A stretch of 39,170 nucleotides of DNA from Streptococcus pseudopneumoniae (GCF_001074825.1 NZ_JUPG01000012.1:1-39170), one strand, 5' to 3'; shown: positions 7,668-17,525, counted from the first letter of the stretch. Notes: a model not told the origin generated them from the sequence alone. Translations and numbers: made by a program.

Positions 7668-7683
7668 CCACTATATTTAGTTT
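7668..7683 (+). promoter_or_regulatory. NrdR box 2
   Basis: CCACTATATTTAGTTT fits 13 of 16 positions of the NrdR consensus and ends 7 bp before the -35 hexamer. Its centre is 42 bp from that of box 1, close to four helical turns, so both boxes face the same side of the DNA. The pair predicts NrdR repression when dATP is high. Confidence 0.65.
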
Positions 7684-7690
7684 CAAATCG

Positions 7691-7718
7691 TTGACAAAAT
7701 TTTAATTTCTGATATACT
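7691..7718 (+). promoter_or_regulatory. nrdH promoter
   Basis: Consensus -35 TTGACA (7691-7696), 16-nt spacer, extended -10 TGA-TATACT (7713-7718), followed by the AGAGGAG ribosome binding site and ATG at 7753. Confidence 0.85.
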
Positions 7719-7752
7719 AAGATAGTATTAAATTTTAAAGAGGAGTTACACA

Positions 7753-7971
7753 ATGGTAACCGTTTATTCTAAAAACAACTGTGTCCAATGTAAGATGACC
7801 AAGCGTTTCTTGGACAGCAATAATGTCGCGTATCGTGAAATCAATCTTGATGAGCAACCTGAGTACATCGATCAAGTTAAAGAGCTCGGTTTCAGCGCAG
7901 CTCCTGTTATCCAAACACCAACTGAAGTCTTTTCAGGTTTCCAACCAGGAAAACTGAAACAATTAGCATAA
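7753..7971 (+). CDS. nrdH: Glutaredoxin-like protein NrdH
   Basis: NrdH (72 aa) is the dithiol electron donor for class Ib ribonucleotide reductase, reducing the C-terminal cysteine pair of NrdE; it is itself usually reduced by thioredoxin reductase. The redox motif CVQC (Cys10, Cys13) follows an N-terminal beta strand, and the C-terminal half has the NrdH-typical GFSAAPVI-FSGFQPGKL substrate-groove segment. Length is normal. It is the first gene after the NrdR-controlled promoter and is separated from nrdE by 80 nt containing a weak terminator-like hairpin. Confidence 0.95.
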   Translation: MVTVYSKNNCVQCKMTKRFLDSNNVAYREINLDEQPEYIDQVKELGFSAAPVIQTPTEVFSGFQPGKLKQLA

Positions 7972-7998
7972 TCTTAGTACATCATCCAGAAGAAACTG

Positions 7999-8031
7999 CT
8001 TCTAGGGCTAACTTAGAAGCCTTTCTTTTGT
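7999..8031 (+). terminator. Possible attenuating hairpin between nrdH and nrdE
   Basis: GCTTCTA and TAGAAGC form a 7-bp stem around a 9-nt loop, followed by CTTTCTTTT. The broken U tract suggests partial termination at most, which could set the nrdH to nrdE ratio. Confidence 0.4.
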
Positions 8032-8051
8032 AATTAGATAAGGGAAATTTT

Positions 8052-10211
8052 ATGGGATTAAAACATCTTGAGGACGTGACTTACTTCCGTCTCAATAACG
8101 AAATCAACCGTCCTGTTAATGGACAAATCATGCTTCATAAAGATAAGGAAGCCTTGGATGCTTTCTTTAAAGAAAATGTAGTTCCAAACACTATGATTTT
8201 TGATTCAATTACTGATAAAATCAACTACCTCATTGAACACAACTACATCGAAACAGCCTTTATCAAGAAATATCGTCCAGAGTTTTTGGAAGAGTTGCAT
8301 CAATTTATCAAAGACCAAAACTTCCAATTCAAATCTTTCATGGCAGCTTATAAATTTTATAATCAATATGCCTTAAAGACTAACGACGGTGAATACTATC
8401 TTGAAAGTATGGAAGACCGTGTCTTCTTTAACGCCCTTTATTTTGCTGATGGTAATGAAGCTGTTGCAATTGATATTGCCAATGAAATCATCCACCAACG
8501 TTACCAACCCGCTACTCCTTCTTTCTTGAATGCTGGACGTGCTCGTCGTGGAGAGTTGGTATCTTGTTTCTTGATCCAAGTGACTGATGATATGAACTCT
8601 ATTGGACGTTCTATTAACTCTGCTCTTCAACTTTCACGTATTGGTGGTGGTGTGGGAATTTCCCTCAGCAACCTTCGTGAAGCTGGAGCTCCTATCAAAG
8701 GCTACGAAGGAGCAGCCTCTGGGGTTGTGCCAGTTATGAAGCTTTTTGAAGACAGCTTCTCTTACTCTAACCAATTGGGGCAACGTCAAGGTGCTGGAGT
8801 GGTGTATCTCAATGTCTTCCACCCAGATATCATCGCCTTCCTTTCGACTAAGAAAGAAAACGCCGATGAAAAAGTTCGTGTAAAGACCCTTTCACTTGGT
8901 GTTGTAGTACCCGATAAATTCTACGAATTAGCACGTAAAAATGAAGAAATGTACCTTTTCAGTCCTTATTCTGTTGAAAAAGAGTATGGCATACCTTTTA
9001 ACTACATTGATATCACAGAAAAATACGATGAACTCGTCGCAAATCCAAACATCCGTAAGACAAAAATTAAGGCCCGTGATTTGGAAACTGAAATCTCCAA
9101 ATTGCAACAAGAGTCTGGCTACCCTTATGTAGTCAACATCGACACTGCTAACCGTGCAAACCCAATTGATGGTAAGATTATCATGAGTAACTTGTGTTCT
9201 GAGATTCTTCAAGTCCAAGAACCAAGCTTGATCAACGATGCTCAAGAATTCCTTCAAATGGGAACGGACGTTTCATGTAACCTTGGTTCAACCAACGTGG
9301 TCAACATGATGACTTCACCTGACTTTGGTCGTTCTATCCGTGCTATGGTTCGTGCTTTAACTTTCGTTACAGATAGTTCACACATCGTAGCTGTACCTAC
9401 AATTGATCATGGAAATAGCCAAGCCCACACCTTTGGACTCGGTGCCATGGGACTTCACAGCTACCTTGCCCAACAACTGATTGAGTATGGATCACCTGAG
9501 TCTGTTGAATTTACAAGCATCTACTTTATGCTTATGAACTACTGGACCTTGGTTGAGTCAAACAATATCGCACGTGAACGTGGTGTAACCTTCCATAATT
9601 TTGAAAAATCAGACTATGCTAAGGGAAGCTACTTTGACAAGTATGTAACTGGCGAATTCCTTCCAAAATCAGACCGTGTTAAAAAACTCTTCAAAGATGT
9701 CTTTATCCCAAGTGCTACTGACTGGGCTGAACTTCGCGACAAGGTTCAAGCAGATGGACTTTACCACCAAAATCGTCTTGCTGTAGCGCCAAATGGTTCT
9801 ATCAGTTATATCAATGACGTTTCTGCTTCTATCCACCCGATTACGCAACGTATCGAAGAACGTCAAGAGAAGAAAATCGGTAAAATCTACTATCCAGCTG
9901 CGGGCTTGTCAACAGAAACCATTCCTTACTACACTTCTGCTTACGACATGGATATGCGTAAAGTGATTGATGTTTACGCTGCTGCAACTGAGCACGTAGA
10001 CCAAGGACTATCACTCACCCTCTTCATGCGTAGTGACATTCCAAAAGGTCTTTACGAATGGAAGAAGGAAAATAAACAAACAACACGTGACTTGTCTATC
10101 CTTCGTAACTATGCCTTTAACAAGGGTATCAAGTCTATCTACTACGTCCGTACCTTTACAGATGATGGTGGGGAAGTAGGTGCCAACCAATGTGAAAGCT
10201 GTGTGATTTAA
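8052..10211 (+). CDS. nrdE: Class Ib ribonucleoside-diphosphate reductase alpha subunit
   Basis: NrdE (719 aa) is the catalytic subunit that converts ribonucleoside diphosphates to deoxyribonucleoside diphosphates under aerobic growth. The radical-bearing Cys382 lies in NLCSEI with Asn380 and Glu384. The redox-active pair is Cys172 (SCFLIQ) and Cys409 (SCNLGS). The tail ends CESCVI, the shuttle cysteines reduced by NrdH. The allosteric activity (ATP-cone) domain is absent, as expected for class Ib. AAGGGAA precedes the ATG. An intrinsic terminator follows, so nrdF is transcribed separately. No nrdI is present in the window; in streptococci it is usually elsewhere. Confidence 0.97.
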   Translation: MGLKHLEDVTYFRLNNEINRPVNGQIMLHKDKEALDAFFKENVVPNTMIFDSITDKINYLIEHNYIETAFIKKYRPEFLEELHQFIKDQNFQFKSFMAAYKFYNQYALKTNDGEYYLESMEDRVFFNALYFADGNEAVAIDIANEIIHQRYQPATPSFLNAGRARRGELVSCFLIQVTDDMNSIGRSINSALQLSRIGGGVGISLSNLREAGAPIKGYEGAASGVVPVMKLFEDSFSYSNQLGQRQGAGVVYLNVFHPDIIAFLSTKKENADEKVRVKTLSLGVVVPDKFYELARKNEEMYLFSPYSVEKEYGIPFNYIDITEKYDELVANPNIRKTKIKARDLETEISKLQQESGYPYVVNIDTANRANPIDGKIIMSNLCSEILQVQEPSLINDAQEFLQMGTDVSCNLGSTNVVNMMTSPDFGRSIRAMVRALTFVTDSSHIVAVPTIDHGNSQAHTFGLGAMGLHSYLAQQLIEYGSPESVEFTSIYFMLMNYWTLVESNNIARERGVTFHNFEKSDYAKGSYFDKYVTGEFLPKSDRVKKLFKDVFIPSATDWAELRDKVQADGLYHQNRLAVAPNGSISYINDVSASIHPITQRIEERQEKKIGKIYYPAAGLSTETIPYYTSAYDMDMRKVIDVYAAATEHVDQGLSLTLFMRSDIPKGLYEWKKENKQTTRDLSILRNYAFNKGIKSIYYVRTFTDDGGEVGANQCESCVI

Positions 10212-10302
10212 TGTTTGCTTGAGGAAACTACATTTTCTCAGATTAGTATTCATTCACCCTGCTAAACTAAACAGGAATAAGCATCTATACTATGGAAAAA
10301 CA

Positions 10303-10330
10303 AAAAAGTCGGTCTTCCGACTTTTTGTAC
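10303..10330 (+). terminator. Intrinsic terminator between nrdE and nrdF
   Basis: AAAAAGTCGG and CCGACTTTTT form a perfect 10-bp stem around a TCTT loop, with the T run inside the 3' arm. It should stop much of the nrdHE transcript. Confidence 0.85.
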
Positions 10331-10348
10331 AATACTCCTCTAGATTTA

Positions 10349-10357
10349 TGATAAAAT
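10349..10357 (+). promoter_or_regulatory. nrdF extended -10 promoter
   Basis: TTATGATAAAATAG has the TGn extension and -10 TAAAAT (10352-10357), about 48 nt before the nrdF ATG. No clear -35 or NrdR box is visible. A similar TTTATGATAAAATAG occurs at the lacR promoter. Confidence 0.55.
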
Positions 10358-10404
10358 AGAGGTAATTGTGAAATCACAATACTAAATACAGAAAGAGATT
10401 TCAA

Positions 10405-11367
10405 ATGGAAACTTACTACAAAGCCATTAACTGGAATGCCATTGAAGATGTCATCGACAAATCAACTTGGGAAAAGTTAACGGAGCAATTCTGGCTCGAT
10501 ACACGTATTCCCTTATCAAATGACTTGGATGACTGGAGAAAGCTATCAAACAAGGAAAAAGACTTGGTCGGAAAAGTTTTTGGTGGTTTAACCCTTCTGG
10601 ACACTATGCAATCTGAAACTGGGGTTCAAGCCCTTCGCTCAGACATCCGTACACCACATGAAGAAGCTGTTTTCAATAACATCCAATTTATGGAATCTGT
10701 CCACGCTAAATCTTATTCATCAATCTTTTCTACCTTGAATACCAAGGCTGAGATCGAAGAAATTTTCGAATGGACCAATACCAATCCTTACCTACAAAAG
10801 AAGGCTGAGATTGTCAACGAAATCTATCTAAATGGTAGCCCACTTGAAAAGAAAGTTGCCAGTGTCTTCCTTGAAACCTTCCTCTTTTACTCTGGTTTCT
10901 TCACTCCCCTCTACTATCTTGGTAACAACAAGCTAGCCAACGTGGCGGAAATCATCAAATTAATTATTCGTGATGAGTCTGTTCACGGAACCTACATTGG
11001 TTACAAATTCCAACTTGGTTTTAATGAATTACCTGAAGAAGAGCAAGAAAAACTCAAGGATTGGATGTACGACCTACTCTACACTCTCTACGAGAACGAA
11101 GAAGGCTATACAGAAAGCCTCTATGACGGTGTTGGTTGGACGGAAGAAGTTAAAACCTTCCTTCGCTATAATGCCAATAAAGCTCTCATGAACCTGGGAC
11201 AAGATCCACTCTTCCCAGATTCGGCTGATGATGTCAACCCAATCGTTATGAACGGTATTTCAACAGGAACATCCAACCACGACTTCTTCTCTCAAGTCGG
11301 AAATGGTTACCTTCTTGGTGAAGTTGAAGCCATGCAAGACGATGACTACAACTACGGTTTGGACTAA
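10405..11367 (+). CDS. nrdF: Class Ib ribonucleoside-diphosphate reductase beta subunit
   Basis: NrdF (320 aa) houses the dimetal-tyrosyl radical that activates NrdE. The ligand set is complete: Asp66 (LLDTMQ), Glu97 and His100 (FMESVHAKSY), Glu157 (FLETF), Glu191 and His194 (RDESVHGTY). Radical Tyr104 sits at the expected place after His100. In vivo the cofactor of class Ib enzymes is normally dimanganese, assembled with NrdI. The gene is cut off from nrdHE by a terminator and has its own promoter, so the two subunits can be made in different amounts. A 13-bp-stem terminator follows. Confidence 0.97.
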   Translation: METYYKAINWNAIEDVIDKSTWEKLTEQFWLDTRIPLSNDLDDWRKLSNKEKDLVGKVFGGLTLLDTMQSETGVQALRSDIRTPHEEAVFNNIQFMESVHAKSYSSIFSTLNTKAEIEEIFEWTNTNPYLQKKAEIVNEIYLNGSPLEKKVASVFLETFLFYSGFFTPLYYLGNNKLANVAEIIKLIIRDESVHGTYIGYKFQLGFNELPEEEQEKLKDWMYDLLYTLYENEEGYTESLYDGVGWTEEVKTFLRYNANKALMNLGQDPLFPDSADDVNPIVMNGISTGTSNHDFFSQVGNGYLLGEVEAMQDDDYNYGLD

Positions 11368-11391
11368 TTCATTTATCCCAGAACTGATAAC

Positions 11392-11436
11392 AAATATCAT
11401 GGTTTGTTTAAAACAACCATGATATTTTTGTTTTTG
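11392..11436 (+). terminator. nrdF terminator
   Basis: AAATATCATGGTT and AACCATGATATTT form a perfect 13-bp stem around a 10-nt loop, followed by TTGTTTTTG. Confidence 0.9.
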
Positions 11437-11455
11437 TTTTCTTTTGTTTTTTAAA

Positions 11456-11484
11456 TTGATTGATTGAACACTTTATGATAAAAT
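11456..11484 (+). promoter_or_regulatory. lacR promoter
   Basis: -35 TTGATT (11456-11461), 17-nt spacer, extended -10 TGA-TAAAAT (11479-11484). No LacR-type operator is visible here, so autoregulation is not indicated. Confidence 0.75.
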
Positions 11485-11509
11485 AGTAATAGAAATAGAG
11501 GTGATAACG

Positions 11510-12277
11510 ATGTTAAAGCAGGAAAAACTAGATAATATTCTAGAAACGGTAAATACAAAGGGAACTATTACTGTAAAAGAAATCATGACTCGCTTAGATG
11601 TATCAGATATGACTGCTAGACGCTACTTGCAAGAGTTGGCAGACAAGGATCTACTTGTTCGTGTGCACGGTGGAGCTGAAAAAATTCGCACAGGTTCTAT
11701 TTTAAATAATGAACGTTCCAATATTGAAAAACAAAGCTTACAGATTGCAGAAAAACAAGAAATTAGCCGTTTTGCAGGCCATTTAATTGATGAAGGTGAA
11801 ACTATTTTTATTGGTCCAGGGACAACCTTGGAATCGTTTGCCCGAGAACTTCCAATCGATAATATTCGTGTTGTAACAAACAGTTTACCAGTCTTTCTCA
11901 TCTTAAACGAACGAAAACTAACAGATTTGATTTTAATCGGTGGAAACTATCGCTCTATTACTGGAGCCTTTGTGGGAACACTAACTTTGCAAAACTTGGC
12001 CAATTTACAATTTTCTAAAGCTTTCGTTAGCTGTAATGGTATTAAAGACAATGCGATTGCGACCTTTAGTGAAGAGGAAGGTGAATCCCAACGCATCGCC
12101 CTCAATAATTCCAATAAAAAATACTTACTAGCTGACAATAGTAAGTTCAATAAATTTGATTTTTATACCTTTTACAATATCTCTGATATTGATACCATCG
12201 TTTCAGACTCTAAACTGAGCAAAGAAACCTTTGAACAACTTTCAAAACAAACAAAAATTATTCTTTCTAAACCATAA
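11510..12277 (+). CDS. lacR: Lactose phosphotransferase system repressor LacR (DeoR family)
   Basis: LacR (255 aa) is a DeoR-family repressor of the tagatose-6-phosphate/lactose genes, relieved by tagatose-6-phosphate in related Gram-positives. A winged HTH covers about residues 1-55 (TVKEIMTRLDVSDMTARRYL), ending in the family's RVHGGA signature. The sugar-phosphate sensing domain follows (GPGTTLESFA near residue 103; later the LIGGNYR and VGTLTL segments). I chose ATG 11510: a GTG nine bases upstream is part of the AGAGGTGA ribosome binding site. It is encoded on the strand opposite the lac genes, convergent to them. Its likely targets are the tandem operators at the lacA promoter. Confidence 0.93.
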   Translation: MLKQEKLDNILETVNTKGTITVKEIMTRLDVSDMTARRYLQELADKDLLVRVHGGAEKIRTGSILNNERSNIEKQSLQIAEKQEISRFAGHLIDEGETIFIGPGTTLESFARELPIDNIRVVTNSLPVFLILNERKLTDLILIGGNYRSITGAFVGTLTLQNLANLQFSKAFVSCNGIKDNAIATFSEEEGESQRIALNNSNKKYLLADNSKFNKFDFYTFYNISDIDTIVSDSKLSKETFEQLSKQTKIILSKP

Positions 12278-12298
12278 AACTGAGGATTGATAAAAAAT

Positions 12299-12347
12299 AA
12301 AATGCGTCATATCAAGAAAATAAGAATCTTGATATGACGCATTTTTT
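12299..12347. terminator. Bidirectional terminator between lacR and the lac cluster
   Basis: A perfect 19-bp stem (arms 12299-12317 and 12327-12345, beginning AAAATGCGTCATATC) around a 9-nt loop has A residues on one flank and T on the other. It can end lacR transcription from the left and the lac transcript from the right. Confidence 0.9.
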
Positions 12348-12381
12348 GATGAAGATTTTTACAAAGAGTTTCCTAGATTCT

Positions 12382-12639
12382 TTATGATTGTTGAAACGGC
12401 ATAAAATCTGAATCAAAGGAGATATTATCCCGTTCTTCAGGACTGATGAAATTTAAAAAGATATTTTTAAATTCTTCCAGCTCATAGTCTGAATGGCAAA
12501 TCCATTCTTTACCGGTAGAGACATACCATTTCCCAAGTTTTTTCAGCTCCTCATTAGTCAAACAAGGTATCTGAGAACATTTATCAAAATTGATAATATA
12601 AACTTTTTCATAAATAGATTGGATAAAATCTTTAAACAT
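12382..12639 (-). CDS. Small protein of unknown function downstream of lacG
   Basis: I do not recognise this 85-residue protein. It is acidic and mixed hydrophobic, with no signal peptide or membrane segment. Visible features are three cysteines (KCSQIPC and WICHSDYE), an aromatic-rich stretch KLGKWYVSTGKEW, and a C-terminal EEFKNIFLNFISPEERD helix. It begins 41 nt after the lacG stop on the same strand with a strong ribosome binding site (GAGGTAAAAG before ATG) and ends just before the bidirectional terminator. That placement makes it a real gene and probably the last of the lacTFEG transcript. No lactose role can be read from the sequence. Confidence 0.65.
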   Translation of the reverse strand: MFKDFIQSIYEKVYIINFDKCSQIPCLTNEELKKLGKWYVSTGKEWICHSDYELEEFKNIFLNFISPEERDNISFDSDFMPFQQS

Positions 12640-12680
12640 CTTTTACCTCACTAGAATTCTATATCTAATTACTCATTCTA

Positions 12681-14177
<1,497 letters not shown>

Positions 14178-14181
14178 TCAC

Positions 14182-14305
14182 CGAATTGTGACATGAGGAG
14201 GTAAAAACGATATCTTTTTACCGACGAATTAATAAGGATATTAGAAAATTCGCCATAGCGATTTCCGTAACGAGAGGAGACTATTTCAGAGTCCCTATCG
14301 TTAAT
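14182..14305 (-). repeat. Tandem 124-bp repeat, copy nearest lacG
   Basis: First of three head-to-tail copies between lacE and lacG. It differs from the middle copy at about nine positions. Each unit contains three potential hairpins on the operon strand: AACGATAGG/CCTATCGTT, GGAAATCGC/GCGAATTTCC with one bulged base, and GGTAAAAA/TTTTTACC. In this copy the first hairpin has one mismatch. After it the sequence CAATTCG runs into unique DNA. Confidence 0.95.
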
Positions 14306-14429
14306 CGAATTGTGACATGAGGAGGTAAAAACGATATCTTTTTACCAACGAATTAACAAGGCGATTAGGAAATTCGCCATAGCGATTTCCGTAACGATAG
14401 GAGATTATTTCAGAGTCCCTATTATTAAT
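14306..14429 (-). repeat. Tandem 124-bp repeat, middle copy
   Basis: Same unit, exactly 124 bp after the first. It differs at about six positions from the copy nearest lacE. Changes in the arm that reads CCTATTATTAAT on the plus strand weaken the first hairpin; the other two hairpins are essentially kept. Confidence 0.95.
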
Positions 14430-14554
14430 CGAATTGTGACATGAGGAGGTAAAAACGATAATCTTTTTACCGACGAATTAACAAGGCGATTAGGAAATTC
14501 GCCATAGCGATTTCCGTAACGATAGGAGACTGTTTCAGAGTCCCTATCGTTAAT
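14430..14554 (-). repeat. Tandem 125-bp repeat, copy adjoining the lacE stop
   Basis: Third copy, with one extra A. Its lacE-side end overlaps the end of lacE: the last 12 coding bases of lacE, CAATTCGATTAA, recur in the same form at the other copy junctions. The array therefore starts inside the lacE stop region. All three hairpins are intact in this copy. Confidence 0.95.
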
Positions 14555-16241
14555 CGAATTGCGCTTGTACGAATGCTAGAGCACCTTTTCCATCACGAGT
14601 TAATTTGATGTATTGAGCGCCTTCTGTTTTCGCAAGTTTAATATCGAGTTTATCTGTTTCTGCTTTCATGTCCTCAAAGTTTGAAGCAACTTGAGGAGCA
14701 AGGATAACTAGATCAAACTCTGGCAACATTTCACGGTGAGCACCATAGCCACCTGCTGCTGCTTTCACAGGAACATTGTATTCTGCAGCTGCCTTGTTCA
14801 AAGCATTTGCAAGGAGACCACTTGTTCCTCCACCGGCACAAAGAACCAAGACATTTGTTTCCTTTGTAATTGTATTCTGACCTACTGCTACACCCGCTTT
14901 TTCAAGAATAGCATCTGCTTTTGCAGTGTTGAAGTTTGCAGCAACTTTTTCTTTCAATTCATCATTAGATTTACCTGAACGCTCTTCTTCGAGAATTTGT
15001 TCATCATATACTTTAAGGAATGGATAGTAAATGATTACGTCAACCACGATTAGAAGAGCAGCAAGGATGAATGATAGAACTTGGAAGTTAGTACCAAGAA
15101 CTAGACCTAGTGGAGCTGGGGTTGTCCATGGTAGATTAGCAGTAAATGAGTTCATTCCAAGAGTTTCAATAAAGAATTTAAAGATCCATACGTTTGCGAT
15201 AGGAGCAAAAATAAATGGAATGAAGAAAATCGGGTTCAATACAAGCGGTGCACCAAACAAGATTGGTTCATTTACACCGAAGAAGGTAGGAACTACTGAA
15301 GCACGTCCGATTGCACGGTTACGTTTTGATTTTGTTAACCACATGAACATGAATGGAACAACCAGTGTCGCACCAGTACCACCCATGGTAACGATAAACA
15401 TTTGTGTGCCAGAAGTAAGGATCTTGTCTGCATGCATTCCTTGTTGAAGAAGGTTCAAGTTGACTTCGGCATTGGCATAGGTAATAGCCGCGATAGCAGG
15501 CTCAACGATAGATGGACCATGAATCCCAACAAACCAGAAGAAGGCAAAGGCACCAAAGATAATGGTAATACCAAGATAGCCATCAGCTGCAGAGAATAAC
15601 GGTGCAAAGAATTTACCGATTGATTCAGCTACGCTTGCACCAACAAAATGACGAGCTAGTAAATCAAGAGCATACAGTGAAACAACTGAGAGAGTGAATG
15701 GAATCACATCTTTAAAGACTTGTGAGATATTTGGTGGAACTTCGTCAGGCATACGAATAGTGACGTTGTTCTTAACACAAACCTTATAGATTGCTACGGT
15801 AACAAAGGCTGCAAGGAAGGCTGAAAGCAAACCTTTTGTCCCCAAGAATCCAGTAGCTAGACCATTTTCGATAGGGTCAGCTGCCAACATCAACAAACCA
15901 ACAATTGCTGCCAACAATGTTGACATATAGTTGATTTGATTTGTTTTCTCCATGCTACGGTTTACTGAGTCGGTCAATGACTTAGCTGTTGTACCAGCTA
16001 CCAACAAAGCCAAGATCCCCATTGAATAGCTGTAAGGTTTCATGAGGAGATTAACAACATCATCAGACCATTTAAAGCCCCATGAGTTTGGTACAAAGGC
16101 AATCAAGATAAAGATACTTGAGAATAGAATGACTGGCATTCCTGCGATAAATCCATCACGAATAGCACGAAGATAGATATTACGAGATAGTTTCTCAAAG
16201 AAAGGCTTTCCTTTCTCAATAAATGCAATTAGTTTATTCAT
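14550..16241 (-). CDS. lacE: Lactose-specific PTS enzyme IICB
   Basis: LacE (563 aa) is the membrane permease that imports lactose and phosphorylates it to lactose-6-phosphate. Residues about 1-410 are the multi-helix EIIC domain (Lac family), with the sugar-site segment VGIHGPS (His241) and the [16 protein letters not shown] loop. A linker of about 50 residues follows. The EIIB domain begins near 460, with phospho-Cys468 in [12 protein letters not shown]. Its ATG overlaps the lacF stop by one base (TAATG), so translation is coupled to EIIA. The 3' end is the left margin of a tandem repeat array, and the stop codon context is repeated there. Confidence 0.97.
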   Translation of the reverse strand: MNKLIAFIEKGKPFFEKLSRNIYLRAIRDGFIAGMPVILFSSIFILIAFVPNSWGFKWSDDVVNLLMKPYSYSMGILALLVAGTTAKSLTDSVNRSMEKTNQINYMSTLLAAIVGLLMLAADPIENGLATGFLGTKGLLSAFLAAFVTVAIYKVCVKNNVTIRMPDEVPPNISQVFKDVIPFTLSVVSLYALDLLARHFVGASVAESIGKFFAPLFSAADGYLGITIIFGAFAFFWFVGIHGPSIVEPAIAAITYANAEVNLNLLQQGMHADKILTSGTQMFIVTMGGTGATLVVPFMFMWLTKSKRNRAIGRASVVPTFFGVNEPILFGAPLVLNPIFFIPFIFAPIANVWIFKFFIETLGMNSFTANLPWTTPAPLGLVLGTNFQVLSFILAALLIVVDVIIYYPFLKVYDEQILEEERSGKSNDELKEKVAANFNTAKADAILEKAGVAVGQNTITKETNVLVLCAGGGTSGLLANALNKAAAEYNVPVKAAAGGYGAHREMLPEFDLVILAPQVASNFEDMKAETDKLDIKLAKTEGAQYIKLTRDGKGALAFVQAQFD

Positions 16242-16558
16242 TATTTAACTCCTCTCTTGTAGAGTTCGATTAAATGATGCATCAAATCTTTTAGCAAGAT
16301 TGTTGTCATCAGATGATCTTGACCATGCATCATGGTCACGCTATAGGCTAAATCTTCACCTGCAGCTTCCTTTGTTAACAAGCTTGTTTGGGCGTGGTGA
16401 GCCTCTGCGATGCAAGCACCAGCTTCCTCAACTAAGCTATCCGCTTTCGCAAAATCACCAGCTTCAGCAGCCTTCAAGGCTTCCAATAGTTTTGAACGAG
16501 CATCGCCAGCATAGGCTACGATTTCAAAACCTAACAATGTTACTTCTTCTCTATTCAT
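16241..16558 (-). CDS. lacF: Lactose-specific PTS enzyme IIA
   Basis: LacF (105 aa) accepts phosphate from HPr and passes it to LacE. It is a helical EIIA-Lac trimer subunit. The phospho-acceptor His78 lies in [12 protein letters not shown], with Asp81 and His82 alongside in the usual arrangement. A run of alanines and acidic residues ([17 protein letters not shown]) forms the first helical hairpin. It follows lacT by about 35 nt, is preceded by AAGGAG, and is coupled to lacE by a one-base overlap. Confidence 0.97.
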   Translation of the reverse strand: MNREEVTLLGFEIVAYAGDARSKLLEALKAAEAGDFAKADSLVEEAGACIAEAHHAQTSLLTKEAAGEDLAYSVTMMHGQDHLMTTILLKDLMHHLIELYKRGVK

Positions 16559-16593
16559 GATAGAATTCTCCTTATGTAGTTTTAATTAAATTT

Positions 16594-17430
16594 TTATGAC
16601 AATAAACGTTGGATATGTAGAACTAGATAAACTCGTTCACTTTTATACAAATCAAGACCCGTATGTTGCGTAATCACATCATAGATTTTGGAACCAATCT
16701 CGAAGGCTTTTGGATAGGATTGTTTAATATGATCTTCCATATCCAGAAGTGATTGGTTATCGTCTCTAGATCTGTCTAAATAATCCAAGAAATAATTCAA
16801 ATGAATCATAAAGCGATCATAGAAATGGTTATTCTCTTTAGTTCGTTGAATTGAATAGTCCGTTAAAACTTCTTCAACATTCCTGAGAATTTCTTTTCTC
16901 TTATCAATCGATTCAACCATTTGGACTTCATTCTCACCCTCAGCATTGATGAAATGATAAGCAATCCGAATAATTTCGTCCTCAGGAAAATGATCTGCTA
17001 GCTTCTGACGATAAATTTCAAAAGCCTCATTTGCAATTTGAAAAGCGACAGGATACTTAGTGGAAATATCTGGCAGATTACTATCCTTGTACCTTCCTTG
17101 CGCTAGAGCTTGGTAAGAACAGTAAATATGATCTGTCAAGGTTACGTAGAGATACTCTTGAATCGGATAATGATATTTCTTGGAAAGCTTATCAATGATT
17201 TCATAGGTCACTGTGATAAAATCAAGCGGAACATCTTTGAGAAGAGCCATAAAGTTTTCTCTGGACTCTTCGGTCTTCATCCGAAAGATTTTCTCAACCT
17301 GATTTTCAGCAATCAAATCTCCCTTCTTCTTTCCAAATGCAATCCCCTTACCAATTACAATCACTTCTTCTCCTTTATCATTTCTGACAAGCGAGACATT
17401 GTGATTCATTGGATTTAGAATTCGATACAT
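16594..17430 (-). CDS. lacT: BglG-family transcriptional antiterminator LacT
   Basis: LacT (278 aa) binds a RAT hairpin in its own leader and prevents termination, switching on lacTFEG. Residues 1-55 are the CAT RNA-binding domain (MYRILNPMNHNVSLVRN, VIGKGIAFGKKKGD). Two PTS-regulated PRD domains follow, about 65-170 and 175-278, with candidate regulatory histidines in TDHIYCS, AYHFINAE, IHLNYF and VLHIQRLL. PRDs let HPr and the lactose EIIB adjust activity according to sugar supply. It is the first gene after the terminator at 17468-17525, so it controls its own synthesis. The ribosome binding site is AAAGGAGG. Confidence 0.95.
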   Translation of the reverse strand: MYRILNPMNHNVSLVRNDKGEEVIVIGKGIAFGKKKGDLIAENQVEKIFRMKTEESRENFMALLKDVPLDFITVTYEIIDKLSKKYHYPIQEYLYVTLTDHIYCSYQALAQGRYKDSNLPDISTKYPVAFQIANEAFEIYRQKLADHFPEDEIIRIAYHFINAEGENEVQMVESIDKRKEILRNVEEVLTDYSIQRTKENNHFYDRFMIHLNYFLDYLDRSRDDNQSLLDMEDHIKQSYPKAFEIGSKIYDVITQHTGLDLYKSERVYLVLHIQRLLS

Positions 17431-17467
17431 GTCAACCTCCTTTTATATCTTAAAGGTATATGAGTAC

Positions 17468-17525
17468 AAAAAATGACCACAAATGAACTAGAAAATCATC
17501 CGATTTCTAATTCACCTGTGATCAT
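17468..17525 (-). terminator. LacT-controlled leader terminator of lacTFEG
   Basis: The 22-nt arms at 17473-17494 and 17504-17525 pair completely with a few G-U pairs on the minus strand (ATGATCACAGGTG against CATTTGTGGTCAT at the base). Five or more T residues follow. It lies within the leader, about 40 nt before lacT, and overlaps the RAT site by two bases. Confidence 0.88.

Larger units (their letters stand above)
7404..7752. other. Divergent intergenic region between ptsH and nrdH
   Basis: No gene is visible in these 349 bp. The left part carries the ptsHI promoter and the right part the nrd promoter with two NrdR boxes. Between them lie a perfect palindrome GATAATTATC (7599-7608) and a short A/T-rich stem near 7574-7591. 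I assign no function to these two. Confidence 0.7.

Noticed and set aside
11501..11509. GTG start for lacR at 11501
   Set aside because: This GTG is part of the AGAGGTGA ribosome binding site that serves ATG 11510.
14182..14554. Possible CRISPR array from the regularly spaced repeats
   Set aside because: The copies are contiguous 124-125-bp units without unique spacers, and no cas genes are present.
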